Source: Papillibacter cinnamivorans DSM 12816
GTDB taxonomy: Bacteria; Bacillota; Clostridia; Oscillospirales; Oscillospiraceae
NCBI RefSeq assembly: GCF_900176335.1
Contig: NZ_FWXW01000011.1
Coordinates: forward strand, 1-64,000
DNA: 64,000 nucleotides
Direction: 5' to 3'
Shown here: positions 43,034 to 52,258 of the stretch, in pieces
How positions within the stretch are numbered: position 1 is the stretch's first letter
Layout of the letters: each line of letters begins with the position of its first letter
Position numbers and translations under genes: made by a program
The notes under the pieces: generated by a model
The model's input: the letters and a program-made list of their open reading frames with translations, nothing else
Database searches by the model: none
Told to the model about the DNA's origin: nothing

Positions 43034-43974
43034 GTTCCGTATCTCCCGCCTTCGTTTTTCAGAAAATCCGCATAGGTCAGGCGAAGTCCTTCCTCCAAAG
43101 GCACCCGCGCGCTCCAGCCCATGGCTCCGAGTTTTGACACATCCAGCAGCTTACGGGGTGTTCCGTCCGGCTTCGAGGCGTCAAAAGCCAGTCGTCCTTC
43201 AAACCCCACGGCGCGCGCCACCGCCTCGGCGGCCTCTCGTATGGAAATATCGTGTCCCGTGCCGATATTCACCGTCTCCGGTCCGGAATAGTTCTCCATC
43301 AAAAGCAGGCATGCGTCCGTCATGTCGTCCACGTACAGAAATTCCCTGCGGGGCCTTCCGCTGCTCCATACCGCGGCCTCTTCCCTTCCCAGGGTCTTCG
43401 CCTCGTGAAAGCGCCGAAGCAGGGCGGGCAGAACATGGCTTTCCTCCGGCTGGTAATTGTCCCCCGGTCCGTACAGGTTGGATGGCATGACGCTGATAAA
43501 ATCCGCGCCGTGCTGGCGGAACAGGTATTCGCAGTATTTCAGTCCGCAGATCTTTGCAACGGCATAAGCCTCATTGGTAGGCTCAAGGGCTCCCGTCAGC
43601 AGGCTTTCCTCTTTGATGGGCTGGAGCGCCAGCCGGGGATAGATACAGGAGGAACCGGTAAAGAGCAGTTTCTTAACCCCATGCTCAAAGGCTGCGCGGA
43701 GCACGTTCATCTCCATCATCGTATTTTCATACAGAAAATCGGCCGGATAGGCGGAGTTTGCCAGTATTCCTCCCACCTTTGCCGCAGTAAGAAACACATA
43801 CTCCGGCTCCTCCGCATCGAAAAACCGTTTCACTGCCGCCTGATCCGTCAGATCCAGTTCTTTATGGCTCCGGCAGACGAGATTGTCATACCCCCTGCGC
43901 TCAAGGGCCCTCTCGATGGAAGAGCCGACCATTCCACGGTGTCCGGCAATATAAATTTTCGCATGCCTGTCCAT
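43030..43974 (-). CDS. fcl: GDP-L-fucose synthase
   Basis: 314 aa short-chain dehydrogenase/reductase (WcaG). NADP-binding GHRGMVGSSIERAL, the Ser in FTGSSCIYP, and the YxxxK pair in NEAYAVAKICGLKYCEYL are present. It epimerises and reduces GDP-4-keto-6-deoxymannose to GDP-L-fucose. Starts 10 nt after the gmd stop. Confidence 0.95.
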   Translation of the reverse strand: MDRHAKIYIAGHRGMVGSSIERALERRGYDNLVCRSHKELDLTDQAAVKRFFDAEEPEYVFLTAAKVGGILANSAYPADFLYENTMMEMNVLRAAFEHGVKKLLFTGSSCIYPRLALQPIKEESLLTGALEPTNEAYAVAKICGLKYCEYLFRQHGADFISVMPSNLYGPGDNYQPEESHVLPALLRRFHEAKTLGREEAAVWSSGRPRREFLYVDDMTDACLLLMENYSGPETVNIGTGHDISIREAAEAVARAVGFEGRLAFDASKPDGTPRKLLDVSKLGAMGWSARVPLEEGLRLTYADFLKNEGGRYGT

Positions 43975-43984
43975 CCCGGTCCCC

Positions 43985-45037
43985 CTATTTCAGAACGTAT
44001 TTCATATCAAATTCCACCATCCGGCGCACCAGTTTTTCAAAGGAGGTCTTCTCCGGGGTCCAGCCCAGCAAGGCCACCGCTTTTTCGGGATTCCCCAGAA
44101 GCGACTCCACGTCGGCAGGCCGGAACAGCTCCGGCAAAACGTCCACCAGAACGCGGCCCGTCTTTTTGTCGACCCCCTGCTCATCCGGCCCCGCACCCCT
44201 CCAGGCGATCTCCATCCCGGCATAGCGGAAGGCCAGCGAGCAAAATTCCCGGACCGAATGCTGCCTGCCGGTGGCGATGACAAAATCGTCCGGCCGGGGA
44301 TGACGAAGCATCCGCCACATACACTCCACGTAGTCTCCGGCAAAGCCCCAGTCCCGCCTTGCGTCCAGATTTCCAAGGTGCAGCCTGTCCTGCAGCCCGT
44401 GGGCAATGCGGGATGCAGCCAGCGTTATCTTGCGGGTGACGAAGTTCTCGCCCCGGCGCTCCGACTCGTGATTGAATAGGATGCCGTTGGATATAAACAT
44501 GCCGTAGGCCTCGCGATAATTCCGGCAGATGGAAAACGCGTACTGTTTGGCGGCCGCGTAGGGAGAACGGGGATGAAACGGGGTATCCTCTCCCAGCGGT
44601 ATTCCGGCGCTGCCGCCGAAGAGCTCGGAGGTGGACGCCTGATACACGCGGCAGGATTTTTCAAGTCCGGCGGCACGCACGGCCTCCAGCAGATAAAGTG
44701 TGCCCAGGGCGTCTGTCTGGGCCGTGTAGGCCGGAACCTCAAAGCTGATCCCCACATCGCTCTGGGCGGCGAGATTGTAGACCTCGTCCGGCCGCAGATC
44801 CGCCGCGAGGCGCACAAGGCTCACGGCGTCGGTCATATCGCCGTAGCGGATATGGAAGCGGGAATTGCCCATCAGATGTTCGATCCGCTCGTATCTGCCC
44901 ACGGAGCTGCGCCGGACCATTCCCCAGACCTCATATCCCTTCTCCAGCAGCAGCTCGGCTAAAAAGCTGCCGTCCTGGCCCGTAGCGCCGGTAATCAGAG
45001 CCCGCCTTTCGCTTTTTCCGGGTTCCGTGTCCTTCAT
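43985..45037 (-). CDS. gmd: GDP-mannose 4,6-dehydratase
   Basis: 350 aa from ATG 45037 (AAGAGGCGG six to seven bases upstream). GATGQDG cofactor loop (17-23), YNLAAQSDVGISFE, YQASTSELFG, and the active-site RSPYAAAKQYAFS (Tyr/Lys) are all characteristic, as is GNLDARRDWGFAGDYVE. It converts GDP-mannose to GDP-4-keto-6-deoxymannose, the step before Fcl. A long in-frame extension upstream to 45274 would overlap the fucosyltransferase and is not supported. Confidence 0.95.
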   Translation of the reverse strand: MKDTEPGKSERRALITGATGQDGSFLAELLLEKGYEVWGMVRRSSVGRYERIEHLMGNSRFHIRYGDMTDAVSLVRLAADLRPDEVYNLAAQSDVGISFEVPAYTAQTDALGTLYLLEAVRAAGLEKSCRVYQASTSELFGGSAGIPLGEDTPFHPRSPYAAAKQYAFSICRNYREAYGMFISNGILFNHESERRGENFVTRKITLAASRIAHGLQDRLHLGNLDARRDWGFAGDYVECMWRMLRHPRPDDFVIATGRQHSVREFCSLAFRYAGMEIAWRGAGPDEQGVDKKTGRVLVDVLPELFRPADVESLLGNPEKAVALLGWTPEKTSFEKLVRRMVEFDMKYVLK

Positions 45038-45105
45038 TTCAATCCGCCTCTTCCCGCGGGCGCCTTCTCTTGTTCCCACCGCCGGACGCCGCGCCTTACA
45101 ATCCT

Positions 45106-46134
45106 CTATTTCAGCAGCTTTTTCACTTCCCGCACCGCTTTGCCGTCCATTAGCTTTGACAGTCGCTCGCCGGCCCGGCAGACCACCTGACCGGTCCGGA
45201 AATGATTCGTGAGCAGCGCGTCCAGCCTGTGCACATTCCGCTCGAGATCGGCATGGGGCTTTGCCCATCCCCACCGGCAGCGCCGGAAGGCTTTCTCGGG
45301 TCCCTGTCCCACAATATACAGCAGATAGTCCTCCAGGCGCCGGCGATGCTCCAGGGGATCAAAACCGGGGGCGAAAGCCGGCTGAAGCAACATTCGCCTG
45401 TAGAGGCCCTCGTCGCCGTTAATTCTGGCCACCTCCGTGGCAACCGCGCCGAAATCCGCGAACCTTCCGCAGTCAATAAAGGCGTCTTCGTTATAAATCC
45501 GCGCCGCGTCCGGGTCGCCCCAGTAGATCGGCACCGTGCATGCGGCAAAGGACTCCTGGAGCTTTTCCGTGCAGTATCCCGGTTGGCTGCTGTTCTCACA
45601 GGCAATGGAAAATTTATGATGCGCCTCAAAGGCAACCTTGTCGGCCACTTTTCCACCAATGTTGTTTTCGATGCTTCCGCCGCAGTCCACATGCTCCACG
45701 CTTCTTATGGCCTCCAGCAGTTCCATGCGCTGCGGAGCGGAACACCAGGAATTGGAATAGACAAAACTGCAGAAGCCGTCCTTTGTTTTCATGCCCGCCT
45801 CTGCCCTCAGATGCTTATCCCCTACCGCCTGAAGGGCGGCGGGATTCTCCGGCGCGGCTATATTCAGGAGGCATCGGAGATACCTGTCGCCGAACTGCAG
45901 ATCGTTCATCCCCACCGCGTAATCGCTGCCATTAAAATCCGGAGCCGTATTTTCACAAATCAGGCAGATCCGCACGCAGTCGTGTTGAAGATGCTCATGC
46001 CCAAACACCGAGCAGAAAAGAAACTCCGGCCGGCCGGTCTGAACAACCTCGTAGCGCGTTCTGAGGATGTCTAAAACAAAGTTATTTTCAGGATCGAAGG
46101 AATCCCAAAAGTCCGTGAACCGTATCCGTATCAA
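45106..46134 (-). CDS. Alpha-1,3/1,4-fucosyltransferase, GT10 family
   Basis: 342 aa. The GT10 hallmark is intact at about 174-204: FSIACENSSQPGYCTEKLQE followed by SFAACTVPIYWGDP, corresponding to the FENS...YVTEK...P.YWG motif of Helicobacter FucT and mammalian Lewis enzymes. The N-terminus (IRIRFTDFWDSFDPENNF) also fits. It would add L-fucose from GDP-fucose to a GlcNAc/Glc-containing glycan in the cytoplasm. The start is uncertain: TTG 46134 lacks a well-spaced ribosome site, while GGAGG better serves a CTG about nine bases earlier. First gene of the operon with gmd, fcl and manC. Confidence 0.92.
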   Translation of the reverse strand: MIRIRFTDFWDSFDPENNFVLDILRTRYEVVQTGRPEFLFCSVFGHEHLQHDCVRICLICENTAPDFNGSDYAVGMNDLQFGDRYLRCLLNIAAPENPAALQAVGDKHLRAEAGMKTKDGFCSFVYSNSWCSAPQRMELLEAIRSVEHVDCGGSIENNIGGKVADKVAFEAHHKFSIACENSSQPGYCTEKLQESFAACTVPIYWGDPDAARIYNEDAFIDCGRFADFGAVATEVARINGDEGLYRRMLLQPAFAPGFDPLEHRRRLEDYLLYIVGQGPEKAFRRCRWGWAKPHADLERNVHRLDALLTNHFRTGQVVCRAGERLSKLMDGKAVREVKKLLK

Positions 46135-46647
46135 ATTCAGCAGTACCGCCTCCCCAAGCCGGTCCGGCCCTACCCGGCACCGAATGCTCCGCTCTCTGCG
46201 CCCCAGGCATACGCTCCCTTACCTCCACCCTGCAAAACACCACTGTAAGGCGTTGGCCGCGGAGTTTTCGAACATCCGGCTCGCCGAAGAAACGCAGATT
46301 TTTCTTTCCGCCGGGGATTCCGACAAATTTCAACTGCGGCCGTGTCTTATAAAATCATACTCCATTCTTCCATAAAAATAAACGCCAAACCGCGTATATT
46401 GTTCCAAATACCGTATTTTGCACCTGGAATACACGGGCAGATCCCGTTTTTTATCAGCAATCCGGTTTCTTCGTTCCACCGCCGGCATATCCGGCATCCT
46501 CACATAAGCCCCTGAAATCTGCCATTCCGGGAAAGGTTTTGCATATATTGTAAGAGGAAAAGCACGGGCCGAGGCAGGCGCCGCTTACGACTTTTTGCGC
46601 CGTCCGTCATAAACCGGCGGCCGCGCGGGGAATAAGGGAGGTTTTCT
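46135..46647. other. 513-bp intergenic region between divergent operons
   Basis: No gene is supported. On the minus strand TTTATT, 17 nt, TATGAT near 46355-46385 is a weak promoter candidate for the fucosylation operon. On the plus strand CATATATTG (about 46541) is sigma-E/K-like in its -10 only. Nothing else is recognisable. Confidence 0.3.
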
Positions 46648-48057
46648 ATGATCATTCATGTGGTAAAATCCGGCGAAACGCTATGGCAGATCGCAAACCG
46701 ATACCGCGTCCCGATGGATTCCATCGTCGCGGCCAACGGGCTTTCCGACCCGGACGTGCTGGTGGTGGGCGAGGCGCTGCTCGTCCCCACGGAGGATATA
46801 TTTTATGTCGTGAAGCCCGGAGATACGCTGTGGAACATCGCCCAAGAGTATGGCGTAACGATGCCGTACATTCTTAAGAACAATGCCATCGCCAATCCGA
46901 ACAGCATTTATCCCGGCATGATGATTTACATTCCGGCGGCACGGCACCGTGTCGCGGCGGGAGAGTCCCTTTGGGGGATCGCGCGGCGCTACGGCGTTTC
47001 TCTGCAGGATCTGATCCGGATCAACGACATTGAAGATCCGGACAGGATTCAGCCCGGCATGGAACTGATTATTCCCCGCACCGTCCGGCCGGTGAAAACC
47101 GTTAACGGCTATATCTATATGCTGGGGCAGGCCGCCGTCCCCATCGTCCGGGAGGTGGGGAGGCTCCTGACCTACTTGAGTCCCTTTGCTTATCTTATCC
47201 GGGAAGACGCAAGCCTCCAGCCCATCGAGGACGAACCGGCGATCCAGACCGGGCGGGAGGAGGGGGCAGTGCCGATGATGGCCGTAACCAACTTCACGGC
47301 CACCTCAAAGGGGGAAAATCTCGCCTCCATTATTTTGAACGACGCCGCCCTGTCCGCACAGCTTCTGACCAACAGCATGAACATCATGCGGCAAAAAGGA
47401 TACAAGGGCCTGAACGTGGATTTTGAAAACGTACTGCCGGAGGACCGCGGGGCCTATAACCGCTTTCTGGAAGGCGCAGCCGCGCGGCTGCACGCAAGCG
47501 GCTATTTCCTTTCCACCGCCCTGGCGCCGAAAACCGGCCCGGAGCAGGCCGGACTTCTGTACGAAGCCCACGACTATCCCGCACACGGGCGGATCGCCGA
47601 TTTCGTGATCCTCATGACTTATGAGTGGGGCTACCGGAAGGGCCCGCCCCAGGCGATCTCGCCCATCGACCGGATCCGGGAGGTGCTGGACTACGCCGTT
47701 TCGGTCATCCCGCGGAATAAAATCCTTATGGGCTTTCAGATCTACGCGCGGGACTGGACCCTTCCCCATACCCAAGGGGACGAGGCCGAAACCTTCAGCC
47801 CTCAGGAGGCCATCCGGAGGGCAGCGCAGTTCGGTGCGGAAATCCAATATGATTACACCGCCGAGTCTCCATATTTCCGGTATACGGACTCCCGGGGAAG
47901 CGCCCACGAGGTCTGGTTTGAGGATGCCAGAAGCGCGAGGGCGAAGTTCAGCGCGGTGAAGGACTACAATCTGGCCGGCGTCAGTTACTGGGCCCTGGGA
48001 TATCCCTTCCCCCAGAACTGGGTCCTGCTGGAGGACACCTTCAGAATAAGGCGGTAA
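46648..48057 (+). CDS. LysM-GH18 peptidoglycan glycosidase, SleL/YaaH type
   Basis: 469 aa without a signal peptide. Three LysM repeats (about 2-47, 52-96, 98-142; each VxxGxTLWxIAxxYxV-like), then a GH18 domain with GYKGLNVDFENV (Asp258, Glu260), FVILMTYEWGYRKGPPQAISPI and the C-terminal VSYWALGYPFPQNW. This is the layout of SleL/YaaH, an N-acetylglucosaminidase of the spore cortex, and hints that the organism sporulates. The absence of a signal peptide fits deposition from the mother cell. AAGGGAGG precedes the ATG. Confidence 0.92.
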   Translation: MIIHVVKSGETLWQIANRYRVPMDSIVAANGLSDPDVLVVGEALLVPTEDIFYVVKPGDTLWNIAQEYGVTMPYILKNNAIANPNSIYPGMMIYIPAARHRVAAGESLWGIARRYGVSLQDLIRINDIEDPDRIQPGMELIIPRTVRPVKTVNGYIYMLGQAAVPIVREVGRLLTYLSPFAYLIREDASLQPIEDEPAIQTGREEGAVPMMAVTNFTATSKGENLASIILNDAALSAQLLTNSMNIMRQKGYKGLNVDFENVLPEDRGAYNRFLEGAAARLHASGYFLSTALAPKTGPEQAGLLYEAHDYPAHGRIADFVILMTYEWGYRKGPPQAISPIDRIREVLDYAVSVIPRNKILMGFQIYARDWTLPHTQGDEAETFSPQEAIRRAAQFGAEIQYDYTAESPYFRYTDSRGSAHEVWFEDARSARAKFSAVKDYNLAGVSYWALGYPFPQNWVLLEDTFRIRR

Positions 48058-48089
48058 AGGGACCCAATCCACCGCCCTTTCCTTTACGA

Positions 48090-48120
48090 AAAGCCCGCCG
48101 GTTTTCCGGCGGGCTTTGAA
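48090..48120. terminator. Terminator between LysM-GH18 and the KimA-like gene
   Basis: AAAGCCCGCCGG (48090-48101) pairs with CCGGCGGGCTTT (48106-48117); tails suit both strands moderately. Confidence 0.75.
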
Positions 48121-48149
48121 TTTGATTGAGGCGCATACGGCGCATCCTG

Positions 48150-49973
48150 TCAGTCGCCGTCTTCCACCTGGAGAGGTATGGTGCAGATCGCTATCTGTTT
48201 GTGCTTGAGCAGTTCGCGCTCCAGATGTGCGCGGGTGTTGTTGTGAAGGATACGATGCCAGAATTTCTGTACCCGGAACTGGGGTAGGATTACGGATACG
48301 ATTTCATTTTCCCCCAGATTATACTCGGCGGATTCTATCAGTTCCAGAAGCGGCTCCACAATTTCCCGGTAGGGTGAGTATTTGATGACCAGGGGGATAT
48401 CGGTATGTAATCTGTCGTATTTCTGACGATTTTTTTCCGCAGTTTCCTGATCGATCACCACATTGAAGGCGGTGATGTTGTCCGAAATCGTCTTGGCATA
48501 CCGCAGCGCCCGTATGCTGGCGCGGTTCACGCTCTCAATGGGGACGATCACCCGGTTTTTATACAGATTTTCAGGCTTCATAGCCGTCTCATACTCTTCG
48601 CATTCCATTCTGAGCTGGTCGTGAAGCTTCGTATAATGGGACTTGATCTTCAGCATGCCTATAACCATGAGGGGTATCACGATCACCACGATCCAGGCGC
48701 CCTGGCTGAATTTGGTCACCGCGATGATTCCGACGACAACCACCGAAGCAATCGCCCCGATTCCGTTGATCAGAGCCTTATGGCGCCAGGCTCCTTTGCG
48801 CAGCCTCAGCCAGTGCAGGAACATGCCCGACTGCGACAGAGTAAAGGATATGAAAACCCCGATGGCATAAAGCCCGATTAAAAGCTCCACCCTGGCCTTG
48901 AACAGGATGATTAGAATAATTGCGAGGGAAGACAGCAGCAGAATTCCGCTGTCGTAGCTGAGACGGTTTCCGCGCATGCTCAGCTGTCTGGGCATAAACC
49001 CGTCCTTCGCCATGATGGATATCAGAATGGGGAAGTCGGAATACGCCGTGTTCGCGGCAATCACGAGGATGATAAAGGTCGTGATGGTTACATAGTAAAA
49101 CATAAAGCCGTTCCCGAACACCTGGGAGGCCATGAGCACCAAGATTGCCTTCTCTCCGGGAACCACCTTATAGAGATTCGCCAAGATCGCGGTCCCTCCG
49201 AAAAGGACCAGGATAATAAACGCAAGAAGGAGCAGGACCGTCTGGGCATGCTTGCTGGAAGGCTTTTTGAAATTCGGCACGCCGTTGCTGACCGCCTCGA
49301 CGCCCGTCAGGGCGGCGCATCCATTGGAAAACGCCTTCAGCATCAGCATGGTGGTAATCGGCTGCAGCAGGCTTGCATCGGTGGGAAGAACAGGATCCGG
49401 CGGCTGATATCCGCCGGCAATCTTGATAAAGCCCGCGGCCAGCATGACCAGTATGCCGAAGATAAAGGCATATGTAGGGATCCCGAATATTTTGGACGCT
49501 TCCCGGATTCCCCTCAGATTTCCCATGGCTATCAAAACTACCAGCACGACACAAATGGGAACAGTATATTGCTCGATGGGATCAAACGCGGAGACAATCT
49601 GCTGGACTCCGGAGGATACGCTGACGGCAACCGTCATGATATAATCCACCGACAGAGCCGCCCCCGCCACTATGCCCGCCTTTGTTCCGAAGTTTTCCTT
49701 TGCAACGGTGTACGCTCCGCCGCCGTTGGGGTATGCCTCAATGGTCTGCCTGTAAGAGAGCATAAGAACAAATAAAAGGAGAATGATGATGCCCGAAATA
49801 ATGATCAGATGCTTGTAAGCCAGTATACCTATTGCCGGGAGCAGGATCGCCAGGATTTCCTGCCCGGCATACGCCACGGACGAGATCGCATCGCTGGAGA
49901 GGATCGGAAGACCCCAACCCACACTAAACTTTTCGCTGTCAAGCGCCGCGCTGTCCAGAGGTTTCCCGATCAA
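48150..49973 (-). CDS. KimA-like APC-superfamily potassium importer
   Basis: At least 607 aa: 12 membrane helices, then a C-terminal cytoplasmic domain (about 460-607). SSDAISSVAYA, SYRQTIEAYPNGGGAYTVAKENFG and SVDYIMTVAVSVSSG match the YdaO/KimA potassium-proton symporters rather than amino-acid permeases. The homologues begin with six to eight residues before LIGKPL. Here the matching upstream codons are NLKKVKHV, preceded by an ATA at 50000 that has AGGAGGGG six bases before it. The listed start is the first conventional codon (TTG), which lacks a ribosome site; initiation at the AUA is suspected. No c-di-AMP riboswitch is visible in the about 60-nt leader. Confidence 0.85.
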   Translation of the reverse strand: MIGKPLDSAALDSEKFSVGWGLPILSSDAISSVAYAGQEILAILLPAIGILAYKHLIIISGIIILLLFVLMLSYRQTIEAYPNGGGAYTVAKENFGTKAGIVAGAALSVDYIMTVAVSVSSGVQQIVSAFDPIEQYTVPICVVLVVLIAMGNLRGIREASKIFGIPTYAFIFGILVMLAAGFIKIAGGYQPPDPVLPTDASLLQPITTMLMLKAFSNGCAALTGVEAVSNGVPNFKKPSSKHAQTVLLLLAFIILVLFGGTAILANLYKVVPGEKAILVLMASQVFGNGFMFYYVTITTFIILVIAANTAYSDFPILISIMAKDGFMPRQLSMRGNRLSYDSGILLLSSLAIILIILFKARVELLIGLYAIGVFISFTLSQSGMFLHWLRLRKGAWRHKALINGIGAIASVVVVGIIAVTKFSQGAWIVVIVIPLMVIGMLKIKSHYTKLHDQLRMECEEYETAMKPENLYKNRVIVPIESVNRASIRALRYAKTISDNITAFNVVIDQETAEKNRQKYDRLHTDIPLVIKYSPYREIVEPLLELIESAEYNLGENEIVSVILPQFRVQKFWHRILHNNTRAHLERELLKHKQIAICTIPLQVEDGD

Positions 49974-50058
49974 AACGTGCTTAACTTTCTTGAGGTTTAT
50001 GTGAGACCCCTCCTTTCATCGGCTGCAATTGTGAAGTTTTCATGAACACAATCACAAT

Positions 50059-50086
50059 AATATAATCATATCAATTCAAAAGTCAA
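50059..50086 (-). promoter_or_regulatory. Promoter of the KimA-like gene
   Basis: Minus strand TTGACT (50086-50081), 16-nt spacer, TATATT (50064-50059). Confidence 0.55.
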
Positions 50087-50293
50087 TAAATATTGAATAT
50101 ATCGTTTAAATTCTGCCTCCGATTCAGTAATATTATATCTGTATTTCCATATTATAGTTTTTTCCGGGCGGCTGCGGGCACTCCGCCCAAATCGTTTTTT
50201 ATTTTTCAAGCAAACCCGCATGGCGGATCCCAACGCTTTTTTCTTCCAATCCCGCCGTATAAAAATTCCGTGCGGACCACCCCTTTGTTCTGG

Positions 50294-50299
50294 TATACT
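50294..50299 (+). promoter_or_regulatory. Extended -10 promoter of the FAD lipoprotein gene
   Basis: TGG followed by TATACT (50294-50299), with a weak -35. About 100 nt upstream of ATG 50401. The rest of 50090-50400 shows no gene. Confidence 0.45.
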
Positions 50300-50400
50300 A
50301 TTCATTATATCCCGGATGCGAGGCCGGCGCGCCCACAGAGGGCAACCGGCGGCGATTGCGCTGTTCAATTTCGCGGAACGACAGGATCGGAGGAGCCCCT

Positions 50401-52164
50401 ATGACGCTTTCTTTCCGCCGCAAGGCCCAAAAAAGTCCGAGACGGAATTATCGTCTTCGTTTGCTTCCCCTCGCTGTGCTGCTTGCCCTTCTCCTTCCGG
50501 GATGCGGGTCTTTCTCCTCCCATGAAACCTCTTCCCCGACGCCTTCGGCATCCGTCACCGAAACGCCGCAGCCATCTCTTTCCGCTTCCCCCTCCCCGGA
50601 GCCGTCGGAACCCGCGGCTACCCCCGCTCCCACCGAGACATATCCTGAGGTGGAAGCCGATTACTCCTATGACGTCATTGTTTACGGGGGTACTCCCTCC
50701 GGAGTGATGGCGGCCCTGGCAGCTTCCCGGGAAAAGCTGAAGGTGGCGATCCTGGAGCCCGGCCGGCACCTCGGAGGTATCATCACGGGAGGGTTAGGCT
50801 ACAGCGACGTGGGGAATATCAAGGTCATCGGGGGGCTTGCAAAGGAGTTCTTCGTCTGGGCGGGGATCTACTACGACGACGGGGGTTCCATCGTCTACCC
50901 CATCGAACCGCACTTTGCGGAAGAACTGTTTTCTCTCATTGTGGAAGCGGCCCGCATCGACGTATATTACGAGCACCGGCTACGGGAAAACGACGGCGTA
51001 CAAAAGTCCGGCAGCCGGATCGAATGGATTGCCACGGAAGACAATGCCACATTCACCGCGAAAGTTTTTATCGACTGTTCCTATGAGGGCGACCTGATGG
51101 CCATGTCGGGGGTATCATACACCGTGGGCCGCGAGAGCCGTGATACATACGGTGAATCCCTCGCGGGCGTAACCCCCTTTTCCATCACCAACAACTTCAG
51201 TTATGATCTGTCCGCGTATTCCGCAGGAGGACTTCTGCCGGGCATACTGAATGCTCAGGCTGCGGAACCCGGCACAGGAGACCGGAAGCTGCCCGCTTAT
51301 AATTTTCGCCTGTGCATTACGGCGGATCCGGACAACCGGGTCCCCTTCGCCCGCCCGGACCATTACGATTCTTCCCGATACGAGCTTCTGCTGCAGTGGC
51401 TGTACCTTCTGAAGGAATCGGAGGGCGGCCGGGATCTTAAAATCACAGATGTATTTTCCCTGGGGAAGCTGCCGGACGGCAAATACGACCTGAACAGCAA
51501 GGGCCCCTTCTCCTCCGACTGGGTCGGCGGCAGCTGGCAATATCCCGAAGCCGGCTACGATACCAGAGACACCATCATAGAAGAGCATAAAGAATATCTC
51601 CAGGGCCTCCTCTATTTTCTGGCAAACGACGAAAGCGTACCGGAGGAGCTGCGCCGGGACATTTCGCGCTGGGGACTTGCCAAAGACGAGTATACGGATC
51701 ACGATAACTGGCCGTATCAGCTCTACATCCGGGAAGCCCGGCGCATGGTGGGCAATTTTGTCATGACCCAGAAGGATCTTGACATGGAGTCTGAAAAATA
51801 CGACTCCGTGGGTATGGCCTCCTATAATATCGATTCCCATCAGGTTCAGAGGGTGATCACGGAGGACGGCTTTGTTAAAAACGAGGGGGAACTTCAGGTC
51901 CCGGTCTTTCCCTATCAGCTGCCCTACCGCATCCTGCTGCCAAAGGAAGAGGAAGCAATCAACCTTCTCGTTCCCGTCTGCGTCTCCGCCAGCCACATCG
52001 CCTATTCCTCCATCCGAATGGAGCCTCAGTTCATGATACTCGGCCAGGCCGCGGGAGCGGCCGCCAAGCTTGCCATCGTCGAGGACTGCAGCGTGCAGAA
52101 GGTGGACGTGTCCGCCCTGAGAGAGGAGCTTAACAGTCAGGGCGCCGTTCTGGAACTGCCGTAA
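50401..52164 (+). CDS. FAD-dependent oxidoreductase lipoprotein
   Basis: 587 aa from ATG 50401 (GGAGGAG five bases upstream). Basic start, hydrophobic helix and lipobox LLPGC (about residues 30-34), then a Ser/Pro/Thr-rich spacer of about 45 residues, so the enzyme is tethered outside the membrane. The catalytic part opens YDVIVYGGTPSGVMAALAAS, a Rossmann FAD site, then LEPGRHLGGIITGGLGYSDV, FIDCSYEGDLMAMSGV and the C-terminal ILGQAAGAAAKLAI, all typical of the PF12831-type FAD_oxidored family. Substrate unknown; relatives act on carbohydrates or lipids. An exported FAD protein raises the question of how flavin is loaded. Confidence 0.85.
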   Translation: MTLSFRRKAQKSPRRNYRLRLLPLAVLLALLLPGCGSFSSHETSSPTPSASVTETPQPSLSASPSPEPSEPAATPAPTETYPEVEADYSYDVIVYGGTPSGVMAALAASREKLKVAILEPGRHLGGIITGGLGYSDVGNIKVIGGLAKEFFVWAGIYYDDGGSIVYPIEPHFAEELFSLIVEAARIDVYYEHRLRENDGVQKSGSRIEWIATEDNATFTAKVFIDCSYEGDLMAMSGVSYTVGRESRDTYGESLAGVTPFSITNNFSYDLSAYSAGGLLPGILNAQAAEPGTGDRKLPAYNFRLCITADPDNRVPFARPDHYDSSRYELLLQWLYLLKESEGGRDLKITDVFSLGKLPDGKYDLNSKGPFSSDWVGGSWQYPEAGYDTRDTIIEEHKEYLQGLLYFLANDESVPEELRRDISRWGLAKDEYTDHDNWPYQLYIREARRMVGNFVMTQKDLDMESEKYDSVGMASYNIDSHQVQRVITEDGFVKNEGELQVPVFPYQLPYRILLPKEEEAINLLVPVCVSASHIAYSSIRMEPQFMILGQAAGAAAKLAIVEDCSVQKVDVSALREELNSQGAVLELP

Positions 52165-52196
52165 ATCGCCGCATCATGCATCCATCCGATTGACAA

Positions 52197-52235
52197 GACC
52201 GGCGCCGCTTCAGCAGCGGCGCCGGTCTGCTTCTA
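52197..52235 (+). terminator. Terminator after the FAD lipoprotein gene
   Basis: GACCGGCGCCGCT (52197-52209) pairs with AGCGGCGCCGGTC (52214-52226); the T-rich tail is short. Confidence 0.65.
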
Positions 52236-52258
52236 TCATGGAAAGTACAGAAGACCTC

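Noticed and set aside
46088-46333. 81-codon minus-strand ORF before the fucosyltransferase
   Set aside because: TTG start without a ribosome site, overlaps the GT10 start out of frame, and resembles no family.
49974-50058. c-di-AMP (ydaO) riboswitch ahead of the KimA-like gene
   Set aside because: The predicted leader is only about 60 nt and lacks the conserved double-pseudoknot core.
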